DNA from: Agrypnia vestita
Taxonomy: Eukaryota > Arthropoda > Insecta > Trichoptera > Phryganeidae
Length of the DNA: 64,000 nt
Direction of reading: 5' to 3'
NCBI GenBank assembly: GCA_016648135.1
Contig: JADDOH010011062.1
Coordinates: 42,350-106,349 of the forward strand
The notes under the pieces: generated by a model
The model's input: the letters and a program-made list of their open reading frames with translations, nothing else
Database searches by the model: none
What the model was told of the DNA's origin: nothing
Translations under genes and position numbers: made by a program
Part shown: positions 52,878 through 62,056 of the stretch, piece after piece
Layout: every line of letters begins with the position of its first letter
Position numbering within the stretch: position 1 is the stretch's first letter

Positions 52878-53272
52878 TACCCGTCGAGCCGTCTATGGCG
52901 TCTACAAGTCGACAGCGAGAGATGAGAGAGAAATAAACGGAGACGTTTTGTCTTGCTCTCGCTCGTTGCTTTGCATTACGTTGAATCTCGAATCGTCCAC
53001 CGTCCACGGCGTCCGCCGTCCATCGTCTACGAATTCAACTAGTCCATGCGATAAACGTAAACCGTCGACGCGTCGATGCAACGTCAACGGTTGATTTCAA
53101 CTAGTCCGTCCATTCAACGCCCATTCCTAATTTGAAGTATGTACTTTCAAATAACTTTGAAGTGTGTGTAGTTTGTAGTGTGCACTACACTTCAAAAGGT
53201 GTGAAGTGTACACTTAAATGTAATGTAGTACTACATTGTAGTATTTAGTACAAAGCGGACCCATCGCTAAAA

Positions 53273-53599
53273 GAGAATACAGGGTGCCCCGAGAGCTGCA
53301 TAGTCTTAACACGTGGATCTTAATTTTTTTACAAATGTTATAAGTATATATTGTTTCCAGCTAAAATGTTTATCAAGTACTATTAACAACTACTATTAAA
53401 CCTAAATATACGTATTTAGGTTCCACCTCTTGGATTTTTCACATTTGCTGTTGGGTGGATTTGCATGGTTGGTATGTAACCACTCATAACAATGTCCGAG
53501 GAGACTAATTAAAAAATATATATGTGTGGCTCGCGGGGACCGGATATGTAAATACTTACATTTAGAGTTTTTTTTACATTTAGTATGATTCCAGTGCAG
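53273..53599. other. Spacer
   Basis: ACAGGGTGCCCCGAGAGCTG at 53280-53299 resembles palindrome-family-P termini but no body follows. Nothing else recognised. Confidence 0.4.
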
Positions 53600-53993
53600 T
53601 CGGCTAGGCAATCAACTATACACAGCAAATCCATTTATTATAGAGTAAACAATGAAGATATTAGGAATGAATGTAAAGCTGATCTTAGCATAATTCATAG
53701 AATTAATACAGGGTCACTCAGGCGGTTTGGGCATGTCGAGCGAATGAATGAGGAAAGAATGGTAAGAAAGATATATAATGCAAGTGTTGAACCGCGGAAG
53801 ACGTGGCTTGACCAGATTAACCAGATACTGGAAGATGGTCCCGTTAGAAGCCTCAATAACCGTCGAGCTTGCATTCGAAGATGTATGAATGTGGATGAGG
53901 CGAGAGTTGTATGTCAGGACAGAAGAGTATGGCGCTCTATCCTCTCTGCTTACCCCCACGGGGAAACGGCGTGATGGTTAGTAAGTAAGTTAC
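53600..53993 (+). pseudogene. LINE 3' end: RT-ORF C-terminus (family A), copy 2
   Basis: The open frame to 53974 ends DLSIIHRINTGSLRRFGHVE, RMNEERMVRKIYNASVE, PRKTWLDQINQILEDG, then NRRACIRRCMNVDEARVVCQ and a YPHGETA-stop. Compared with 705-1005 it lost ~8 residues of the GRGRP linker but is otherwise closer to consensus. Followed by GTGATGGTTAGTAAGTAAGT. 5'-truncated. Confidence 0.9.
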
Positions 53994-53996
53994 AAT

Positions 53997-54045
53997 ATTG
54001 ATGTAACACGTATTCCGTGTTTGCACCTCTATTTAAAAAAAATAG
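53997..54045 (+). repeat. SINE-type tail adjoining the LINE
   Basis: ATATTGATGTAACACGTATT then CCGTGTTTGCACCTC and an A-rich run is nearly identical to the tail of the SINE at 20515-20570. Either the SINE borrows this LINE family's 3' end or a SINE remnant lies here. Confidence 0.6.
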
Positions 54046-54184
54046 GAGTGCTATCCTTTAATGTACTTGGGGATGTCATCAATTATGGTGATATTAAATG
54101 CACAATAGGCATGATGACAGTACCAAAGAATTAAGAAATAAGGAATAAGGAACATGATTTTAGAGAAGAAAATATTGTGAAAGG

Positions 54185-54527
54185 ATTTTAAAAAAAGATC
54201 CAGTTTTAATATACACATTGAAATTAATAAGATTTTCAATAAAATAAAAGTATAAAATTGTGCAATTCGCCATTTTAACTGAAACACCAGCCAGAGCGAA
54301 TGACGTCACGCCTCAATACCCATCACCGTGTTTTTGAACTGTTGTCATAGACACAACGCAACGTTTACCGCGGCTTGACGTCACGTAGACGAAATGACAG
54401 CTGCGGGCGTTTTTGCGCGAAATTAAAAATAGGTAGATGAAAATGCAATTATTTGCGTGAAAACTTAGTTTATCACTGAAATAATGTTATTTTCGGTAAT
54501 AGAAGACGTGTACCACCTACATTATTT
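54185..54527 (-). repeat. Dispersed repeat with two TGACGTCA sites (copy 2)
   Basis: Reverse complement of 4950-5285, with CRE palindromes at 54301-54308 and 54376-54383 at nearly the same spacing (75 bp in both). Confidence 0.75.
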
Positions 54528-54529
54528 TT

Positions 54530-55170
54530 TTTTATTTTTTTTTTTATTAATTACACGGCTTAATAGCCTTTTACAACAGGTTTATACATAATTAAAATAC
54601 AACAAACGATTAAATGTAAAAGAAAAATAAAGAGTATAAATGTAAAAAAGTATATATACATAGTTTAAACATAATGAGGTTAGACATATATGTAAAAAAA
54701 GCATATATGCAAAAAAGTGTAAAGTAGTGATCTCAGAAATTTTTACTCACCGATAATATAGCAATATTAAATTTGAATAGCCAGGTATATATAAAAAATT
54801 TAAGACATTATATAAAAATTTAATATTTTGAAAAGAAATGATCATAGAATGATTTTTTAAATTTTGAGAGAGATAGATTTAAAATGTCGACATATGTAGG
54901 TAGTTCATTGCCAAGTTTGTGCATCCGAGGTATGCTAGAATTTGAACGATAGTTTGTGTCAAAATTGTCACAATAAAACAGCATGTTTTGGCGGGTCCTA
55001 CGGTTAGGTACTTTAAAATTAATACTATTCAGGAGTTCGCAACAGTCGAAATTTGAGTGTAATATTTTAAAAAGGAATATTAAATCTGTTAATTTTCTTC
55101 GATCTTCCAAGGTTAGGAGATTAAGATTAGTTTGCAAATATTTGTAGTTTATTTGGTCGATCGGAATATG
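54530..55170 (-). pseudogene. CR1/Jockey-like LINE, 5'-truncated
   Basis: Minus frame 54820-55137: NLLTLEDRRKLTDLIFLFKI, LHSNFDCCELLNSINFKVPN, RRTRQNMLFYCDNFDTNYR, ending in a F-KSFYDHFFSKY-like terminus. LEDRRK--DLIFL-KI---- is the RT-ORF C-terminal signature also seen at 13432. 3' UTR to 54530 with TTTATTAATTACACGGCTTA. Confidence 0.85.
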
Positions 55171-55894
55171 AAGCTTAAAATTTATAAATATAGAAGATTA
55201 TTTCAAAATCTGTTCTCGCACAATTTTAATGGAAGCCTTATCCCACACAACTATGTAATTAGATAGCTAGGCCGTGCACACGATGCTGGAATCTCTAAGA
55301 TTAAAGAGTTAACGTGAGATCATAGCACACGTCAGTGAGAATTTTCTATTAAAAGAAATTCTGGCCATCATCCGATCGATGAGCACTGAACCAAGTAATA
55401 GTCGATTAGAAACCTATTGGGGATCCATAATTGATCAAATATTAAAATTGTATTTGGGTTAGTGAGCACGCAAATTCATTAATAAATCATTCGTAAAACG
55501 TTTACTTTCTTTATTATCTACAGACATTTAAAATAGTAGGCCGATATTCATAAATGGTTTTTATCTATAAATGTACATAAATATAAAATTTTATTCAGGG
55601 TGTAATAGACTTAGTATTTATTTTTTATAATTTAAACTAGTACTAATAAGTCGTGGCACTTCGATAATTTATTGTATACACGTTAATGCGCGTATTATCT
55701 GTATCCATGCGAGAAAGAGGCAACGTAATATGACCGCTTCACGCTAGAAAATAATGCAACATCACATTTAACGTCGGTTGACGCACGGTATTGACGTGTA
55801 TCGGTACACGACACATCATTGAATTGCCACGACCAAAAAATTAACATCTACTGCATTTAAACCAGGGTTCGAAAAAATTCGATTTTTTTATATA
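55171..55894. other. Spacer
   Basis: No gene or repeat boundaries recognised. Confidence 0.35.
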
Positions 55895-56415
55895 CAGGGT
55901 TATTTGTAAAACATTAATAACCTCGCAGGACTATATTTCTGCCTTGATTATGAGTCGAAAATGTTCAAGCTATTATGACCTAATATCAATAGTTAAGGAG
56001 ATACGCGATATCAAAGTTTGCATTTTTTTTCAATATTTCTGACTTATTTTTTGTACAACGTTGGACTATCATTACAGTAACTTATATTGAATATGAAAAA
56101 TTCATTCCCTTCAATACAAGTCAAATAAAAAAATAAAAACCTTTGAATTCCAATTGGATTTTTTCAGGGTTTTTATCATTTTATTTAACTTGTATTGAAA
56201 CGAATCAATTTTTCGTAATTGATATGAGTTACTGTAATGATAGTCCAACGATTTACAAAAAATAAGTCAGAAATATTGAAAAAAAAATGCAAACTTTGAT
56301 GTCGCATATCTCCTTAACTATTGATATTAGGTCATAATAGCTTGAACATTTTCGACTCATAATCAACGCAGGAATATAGTCCTGCGAGGTTATTAATGTT
56401 TTACAAAAAACCCTG
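55895..56415. repeat. 521-bp palindrome, family P (complete)
   Basis: CAGGGTTATTTGTAAAACAT ... and ... ATGTTTTACAAAAAACCCTG, arms of ~250 bp meeting near 56160 (AATTCCAATTGGATT). Both ends abut TATATA. The frame at 56253-56483 is within it and not coding. Confidence 0.9.
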
Positions 56416-56696
56416 TATATATGATACATATTTATATAAAAAATCGGATATATATCCAAACTTTTTTCTCCTTTTTTGCACACGTCAATCGATACAACTC
56501 GAAATAATTAGGAAATTTATTTTTTTATTTTGTACATGTATTATTGTTTATAAAACAAATAAATTGCCTACTGAAAAAAATCTAGGGATGTGGGTGTTTG
56601 TTTATTTGTGTGAAATAAAAAACGAATTATTTGAAACAAATTAAACTTTTATTTTGTATCCGAAATTCGAACTTAGTGTCGTTATAGAACGTATAA
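56416..56696. other. AT-rich spacer between two palindromes
   Basis: Nothing recognised. Confidence 0.35.
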
Positions 56697-57252
56697 CAGG
56701 GTTATTTGGAAAACATTAATAACCTCGCAGGACTTTATTCCTCCCTTGATTATGAGTCGAAAATGTTCAAGCTATTATGACCTAATATCAATAGTTAAGG
56801 AGATACGCAACATCAAAGTTTGCATTTTTTTTCAATATTTCTGAATTATTTTTTGTAAAACGTTGGACTATCATCATAGTAACTCATATTGAATATTAAA
56901 AATTCATTCCCTTTAACACAAATCAAATAAAAAAATAAAAACCTTCGAATTCCAATTGGAAAACATTCCAGTTGGAATTTTTCAGGGTTTTTATCATTTT
57001 ATTTAATGTGTATTGAAACGAATGAATTTTTCGTACTCGATATGAGTTACTGTAATACTAGTCCAACGTTTTACAAAAAATAAGTCAAAAATATTTTTAA
57101 AAAAAATGCAAAATTTCTGTAAAAATAAGTCAAAAATGTCGCATATCTCCTTAACTATTGATATTAGGTCACAATAGATTGAATATTTTCGACTCATAAT
57201 CAAGGGAGGAATACAGTCCTGCGAGGTTATTCATGTTTTCCAAATAATCCTG
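56697..57252. repeat. 556-bp palindrome, family P (complete)
   Basis: Ends CAGGGTTATTTGGAAAACAT / ATGTTTTCCAAATAATCCTG; the centre at 56950-56975 contains the perfect inverted pair TTCCAATTGGAA. High identity to 55895-56415 in the same orientation suggests recent duplication. Confidence 0.9.
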
Positions 57253-57674
57253 TTTATAAAAAAAAACAACCCGCACTTTTTAAAATACAACCTACGCCAT
57301 CTATTAACGACCGCAGAAAGTTTTTTGGATGTACATCAAAAATAAAAATCAAGCAATAAATATCGTGATATATATCATGAAATATATCCGCGGATATAGG
57401 TATATCCTCGAACCCTGATTTAAACACATCACGAAAAAACCCAGGCTTATCTTAAACGTTGTGACTTCATCGGGAATTGAACCCGGACATGATATCTTGC
57501 CAAAAATTATTTTATGTATGTGAACCCAATTCGACATGAAAAGTTCTAAGGGCACAGCAAATCTATCCAAGTACCTTTTCCTCGTATATAATACCAAATC
57601 GATATAAGGAGCCAATATAATGCCCGCTACAATATTCTACCTTTCTGTTTTTGGTCGAAAATTTTCTAAATACA
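57253..57674. other. Spacer
   Basis: The minus frame 57349-57615 shows no domain; nothing recognised. Confidence 0.35.
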
Positions 57675-57840
57675 CAGGTGTCCCGAAGCTAGTAGAAAAA
57701 GTTTCATTCAATTTTGAATAAAAAATATTTTTTATACTCTGGGTGAAATCTCAACAGTTACGGAGATAAGCGACATCAAAGTTTGCATCTTTTCTACATT
57801 TCTGACTTGTCTTTTGCAAAACGCCTAGGCGATCATTTGG
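57675..57840. repeat. Palindrome family P, partial copy
   Basis: CAGGTGTCCCGAAGCTAGTA ... TCATTCAATTTTGAATA ... CTCTGGGTGAAATCTCAACA ... GACATCAAAGTTTGCATCTT; closest to 37006-37325. Confidence 0.6.
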
Positions 57841-57913
57841 GATACTATCAAGAAGAAGAAAATGAAGATGTTACTATGGCATTTCCAATGCAGCTCAGTG
57901 GTTTTGGCAAAAT

Positions 57914-58160
57914 TTACTAGGTTATCAAACATAACAATTTAGTTGTCTGTCCGTCCGTAATTTCGTTTGAATTCACCGCTAAAAAACAAATTAAACGGCC
58001 GCAGATGGGGCTTGAACCGCGGGCCAACAAACCCGAAGCGGCCGCTTAACCCATCTTGCAACCACCGCCTCTCCGCGAACCGTCAAATATTATATCTGGG
58101 GCTTACCAAGGACGCGAACCAATCTTCCGTTATTTTTGACGGGTTATGTGTTTTAAATTA
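57914..58160 (+). mobile_element. Helitron-like element with an antisense tRNA-like module
   Basis: Left: ATAACAATTTAGTTGTCTGT then CCGTCCGTAATTTCG. Right: TTCCGTTATTTTTGACGGGT then TATG, the Helitron hairpin. Between them, 58001-58080 in reverse complement has GCGGAGAGGCGGTGGTTGCA, AGATGGGTTAAGCGG and an exact B box GCGGTTCAAGCCCC. Homologous to the module at 15362-15431. The + frame 57967-58200 is not coding. Confidence 0.65.
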
Positions 58161-58461
58161 TAGTAACCATCGACTTGTTAATGACGTACATCTAATGTAG
58201 TTTTTTTTCTGAATGACGGTAGTTTTTGTACGTAAAACTACATAAATACACGCAAATGATTGACGTAGTCTCGTCAATTATTACGTCTGTTTATAATTTA
58301 TTCATATTTTCATTTTGTTTAAAAAAAAGTATTACACTATCCTGTATAAATGAATTTTCTAGAAGCTTAACGAATCATAATTGTAAATAGTAATAAGTTA
58401 AATTTTCCAGTAATTAAATAAAACATAACTTGGTGTACACCACTAAATATTTTATTTCTGT
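58161..58461. other. AT-rich spacer
   Basis: Nothing recognised. Confidence 0.35.
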
Positions 58462-58916
58462 TGTCACGTGTCGAGCTGCAGGAGGAATTAATTAAAACGC
58501 TGGGATTTAATAAAGGATTTATTGAATACCGATTAATTAATTAAACTAACGTACAAAGTCGCTTAACACTATTAAATGTAACGCTATTCCGTAAAAATTA
58601 AACTATTTCGCAAATTTATCACTCGTAAATAGACACTCTATATTCGCTTTAACACTTTATTCACTATTCACTAGAATATTTCGCTTCGGTTTATGTCGCT
58701 ACGTAAGAACTTTCCAGAATCGCTGTCGAATTACCGCTCGCTTGGCCAGCCTGCGCGCCTGGCCTTCCGCAACTCGCCGCTGCGTTCGCTTCTGTTATCG
58801 CTGTCAAACGCGCGCGCCTAAATCGTCAACTGACTTGCTTCCTATACTGTGTCTTCAGACCACCTTCTGACGCTTCTATTTTTCGTCCAGGGCCTCCACT
58901 GTAGGATTCTAGGTGC
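58462..58916 (-). mobile_element. Diverged LTR, relative of 8018-8591
   Basis: Starts TGTCACGTGTCGAGCTGCAG and shares blocks with 8018-8591, including CTTTAACACTTTATTCACTA and CGCTACGTAAGAAC. GAACTTTCCAGAA at 58707-58719 is a three-unit heat-shock element absent in the same place of the other copy. The far end is decayed or truncated before the hAT at 58925. Confidence 0.7.
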
Positions 58917-58924
58917 CTATTTAG

Positions 58925-59799
58925 CAGGGGCGTGCAGTGGCAATAAGAAGCGTGACATTTTCCTAAGCATATATTTTGAAAAGAAACCGAAGTAATATTC
59001 AAATCACAATAATTTTAATATTTCATAATATTCTGTTAGATAAATAATTAATTTCGATTTTTTTCCCCAAATATACGGTTAAATTAAAGTCATGCTTCTT
59101 CAGAATATTTTGAGTTTGTTCAAATCTTTCAGAACAGTGCTGGATTTATGTCACAGAGACATTATTAATCAATTAATGTATATTATAGATATCTCACAGA
59201 GACGAAACTGTATTTATTATGGGAAAGTAGGTATAGAAGTCATTTGGGTGTACATAGGACTTATGACCTATCTTTTTATGGTTGGCTTAAGTGATCACTT
59301 TACACAATTGTAAAATTTAAAAAGGAATTTAACAAAACTTGGAAATAATATTTCCTGGCGTATCCTAGTGTAATGCAAGTATTCGGATGAATTTCATTAC
59401 ACAATAAAGTATATTGCTCTCAAAATTCCGTATAAAATCAATGTAGATTTTCTCATTAGCGACATCTGTGGGAATTTAGGGGAATGAAAATGGCTTTGTA
59501 CAGGCCGCATGGAAAGGCGCTTACAACTCATATGTGAAAGCTTTCCACGCAATTTGAACATATATACAACTTCCAAAAAATGAATAAGCATGGTATATTC
59601 TATCATGGGTGGAAATGGCGAATGTTACAATTGTGTAAAGTGATCACTTAAGCCAACCATAAAAAGATAGGTCATAAGTCCTATGTACACCCAAATGACT
59701 TCTATACCTACTTCCCCATAATAAATACAGTTTCGTCTCTGTGAGATATCTATAATATACATTAATAGTCATGCTTCTTGTTCACACCGCACGCGCCTG
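58925..59799. mobile_element. hAT element (CAGGGGCGTGCAG ends) with F2 foldback body
   Basis: CAGGGGCGTGCAGTGGCAAT then AAGAAGCGTGAC at the left mirrors GTCATGCTTCTTGTTCACAC then CGCACGCGCCTG at the right. CTATTTAG at 58917-58924 and 59800-59807 is a perfect 8-bp duplication. The interior is the F2 foldback (59088-59775). Confidence 0.9.
59088..59775. repeat. F2 foldback, best-preserved copy
   Basis: TATCTCACAGAGACGAAACT ... ATAGGACTTATGACCTATCT ... GGCTTAAGTGATCACTTTAC at the left mirrors GTAAAGTGATCACTTAAGCC ... AGATAGGTCATAAGTCCTAT ... AGTTTCGTCTCTGTGAGATA at the right. Shows the uninterrupted GTGTAAAG site that received hAT elements in two other F2 copies. Confidence 0.85.
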
Positions 59800-59807
59800 C
59801 TATTTAG

Positions 59808-60194
59808 TATCCTCCTGTCGAGCCGTATGTCCAGCCCACTGCCATTTTAGTTTCGCGATACGGTCCATAATATCGGCAACTTTTGTTCGGCGTCTTATTT
59901 CTTCACTTCTGATTTTATCTCGAAGGCTCACGCCGAGCATCTATCTGCCTTTCCATGGCCCGCTGTGTACACTTTAATTTGCGTATGCTTTTTTCTGTTA
60001 GTGTTGCTGTTTCTAGGCCAAATGTTAACATCGGTAGGATACATGCATCGAACATTTATCTTTTCAGGCTTACTGGGATTTCTTTATTTTCAAACAAGTG
60101 TTTCAATTTACCAAATGCTGCCCAGCCCAGACCTATTCTTCTTGGTAGTTCTGCTGTTTGGTTTTTTAATTTTTTATTTATTGAGGAATCTTAA
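59808..60194 (-). pseudogene. RTE-like LINE RT-ORF fragment (family C), copy 2
   Basis: On the minus strand: LPRRIGLGWAAF near 60150-60115, then, with shifts, regions matching KEIPVSLKRK-F-ACI-PMLTFGLETA and an R-A-ER block. The same order as at 16020-16617, which it resembles nucleotide by nucleotide. Several frameshifts; both ends missing. Confidence 0.8.
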
Positions 60195-60840
60195 CAGTTT
60201 TTTAAACATTTAATGTAACAGCATAGTGTTCATTTCATAGACCAATTAAAAAGATTCACAAATGTCAGGAACAAAGTTAGATAAGATATTTTTAAGTTAA
60301 TTATTTTGAATTAATTAATGAATAGTAGTGAGCAACAAACAATGTCAAGAATGAATAATGGTAAGTAATTGAAATGTGAAAAAAGAAAAAATATATCAAG
60401 AAAATATATCAAGAAATAAGTTCAATAATGGGAGAAAAAGATAAGGAGGTAGGAATCAGGATTGGGGTGGAGGAAGAGAAGATTCGGTATAGTGCGTGAA
60501 TAGTCAAAGTCGATTTAGTACATGTAATCTAAAGTATTCTTTGAAATTCAGTAAGACCAATGTTGAAGAGGTCAATATCGATACAATCAATATATATATA
60601 TATATAAAGAAACCCATGTTTCCCTACCCGTCAAGTTTTCTTCACAACCAGCCACAACCACCCACCGATGGTTATGGTGGTGGATAGCCCTTAGTGTCAC
60701 ATCGAAAATATGCGAGTTTGGTGGGGGTGACTGTGCGTGGGTGGGAGTGGGTGACGAAAATGTACTTTCTAGCACATTGTTTTGTTATGGGAAGGCCGCA
60801 AACGCTTCAGATTGTTTCAAAATAGGCGCGCCGACTGTGT
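60195..60840. other. Spacer with (TA)n
   Basis: (TA)n at 60588-60605. Frames at 60496-60687 and 60587-60775 are not coding. Nothing else recognised. Confidence 0.35.
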
Positions 60841-60851
60841 CGGTGAGTCTA

Positions 60852-61023
60852 GAAGGTTCCGGATAAACCTGCTCTAGAAAGTTCTGGAAGGAGAAAGTTC
60901 TATAAAATTCCCGAAAGTTCTATAAGGTTCTAAACCGAGTGGAGGAATGTGTCGGTGTGTCTAGAAGGTTCCTGTACATTCGATAAATTGAAGGAGAATG
61001 TTCTAGAAGGTTCGCGAAAGTTC
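60852..61023 (+). promoter_or_regulatory. Heat-shock-element array
   Basis: At least 18 alternating nGAAn/nTTCn pentamers in 172 bp: GAAGGTTC (60853), GAAAGTTCTGGAA (60877-60889), GAAAGTTC (60893), TTCCCGAAAGTTC (60908-60920), GAAGGTTC (60964) and a perfect six-unit element at 60996-61023 (GAATGTTCTAGAAGGTTCGC then GAAAGTTC). HSF trimers bind three such units, so two or more trimers could bind the last element alone. A TATA box lies 65 bp downstream. Confidence 0.85.
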
Positions 61024-61087
61024 TATGACGATCCAAACAATGTACTAAAAATCTAGCTAGTTATTATTGAAAGCTTTGCATGCGCGA

Positions 61088-61095
61088 TATAAAAA
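61088..61095 (+). promoter_or_regulatory. TATA box downstream of the heat-shock array
   Basis: GCGATATAAAAATGTG. Distance and orientation fit a heat-inducible promoter firing to the right with initiation near 61115-61125. The following 140 bp have no long ORF (a 63-codon frame at 61067-61258 has no domain), so the product is either an LTR-driven RNA or a non-coding transcript. Confidence 0.6.
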
Positions 61096-61259
61096 TGTGT
61101 TTTGTGTATGGGATGCTTTATTTCTCGGAACATGGAAGAGCACGTTTTGTCGGGTATTTACCTGTGCGTATTACAGTGTGTTGTTATCAGAGCCTCGTTG
61201 GTCTGCACTGAATTATAGTGCATTTCAGAATGTGCGATCTATTGTGGAGCGCGCCTAGC

Positions 61260-61560
61260 ATTTCAATGTCTCGCGGACACAATATCGTGTCGGGAATTCC
61301 TTTTATGGACATTTCCTCGGCCGGGCAGCCGTGCTGGACTATTCTCGCGCTAATCGGAATGCGATACGGCTTCGGTCGCTTCGTCCCGTCTCCCTGGCTA
61401 CCGGATTGTCGAGTCGATTGGTCGCCCGCCGCGCCGCCATTGGTCGGCCGCTATTCCGCCGTGCACTCGGGAAAATGAGCATTTCGCATTGTCATCTTGT
61501 ATGGGTATAAACAGATTACAGTTTCGTAGCTTTATTAGTAACTCAGTGCTTGGTAATAAA
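61260..61560 (+). promoter_or_regulatory. GC-rich promoter-like block with paired CCAAT boxes
   Basis: Two inverted CCAAT boxes (ATTGG at 61417-61421 and 61439-61443, both followed by TCG), then GGGTATAAACAG (TATA 61506-61512) and TCAGT, the arthropod initiator, at 61543-61547. May be the next part of an LTR-like or host promoter unit. The + frame 61218-61478 has no domain. Confidence 0.4.
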
Positions 61561-61649
61561 CAGAATGCGTTGGGAATGATACCGCTTTAAGAGTTACATT
61601 ACCTTAAGGCACCAAAAAGTACATTAAAAAAAATCATGCGTGTACCAGC

Positions 61650-62056
61650 GAAGGGAAAAACTATATTTTAAAATGAAGACACACACACACGTGTACATTT
61701 GTAGTAAAAACTACATGAAGTGAACTAATTGTAGTATTAATGAAGTGAACTACTGCAGTACTACAAAATTGTAGTACTAATGAATGTAATACTGCAAAAT
61801 TGTAATGACCTACAAGAAGTGCTTGGGGGGGGGGGGGGGGGGTGGGGTGGGGTTGTTACTATTTTCCAAAATTTCTTTTCTTTTTTTTTTCTTCATTTGT
61901 CTACATCGACTTCCCCAAAATTTTACATAAAAATGTACTATTTGAAGTATGTACTTTTAATAACTTTGAAGTGTGCGCGCACTACACTTCAAAAGTATAC
62001 ACTTCAATGCAATGTAGTACTACATTGTAGTAGTTAGTACAGAGCGGACCCATCAC
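61650..62056 (+). repeat. GTAGTACTAC repeat family T, copy 3
   Basis: GCGAAGGGAAAAACTATATT ... AACTAATTGTAGTATTAATG ... a run of 18 G at 61825-61842 ... AATGTAGTACTACATTGTAG ... GAGCGGACCCATCACT. Uninterrupted copy, about 400 bp. Frames inside are not coding. Confidence 0.75.

Larger units (their letters stand above)
51376..53130. mobile_element. hAT element (TAGGGATGGG) with several repeats inside
   Basis: TAGGGATGGGTCGTCGACG at the left, CGCCCATTCCTA at the right. ATTTGAAG at 51368-51375 and 53131-53138 is a perfect 8-bp duplication. Both subterminal regions (51384-51590, 52878-53125) are full of GTCGACG, CGTCCGTCC, CGACGCGTC and CAACTAGTTGA palindromes, expected transposase-binding arrays. 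The interior has a LINE 3' UTR, a half palindrome and a hammerhead repeat. No transposase frame; the minus frames 52777-53007 and 52902-53087 are not coding. Confidence 0.9.
51010..53272 (+). repeat. GTAGTACTAC repeat family T, copy 2, split by a hAT
   Basis: 51010-51375 (GCGAAGGGAAAAAGTATATT ... AGTGTGCACTTTAAAATAAA) and 53139-53272 (AAGTGTACACTTAAATGTAA ... AAAGCGGACCCATCGCT) are the two parts of one family-T copy; the hAT at 51376-53130 lies between them. Confidence 0.75.

Noticed and set aside
53280..53299. Another family-P palindrome starting ACAGGGTGCCCCGAGAGC
   Set aside because: Only the terminus resembles the family; no arm or inverted counterpart follows.
55895..57252. CRISPR-like array of repeats
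   Set aside because: The repeats are long palindromic foldbacks, not short direct repeats with spacers, in a eukaryotic genome.
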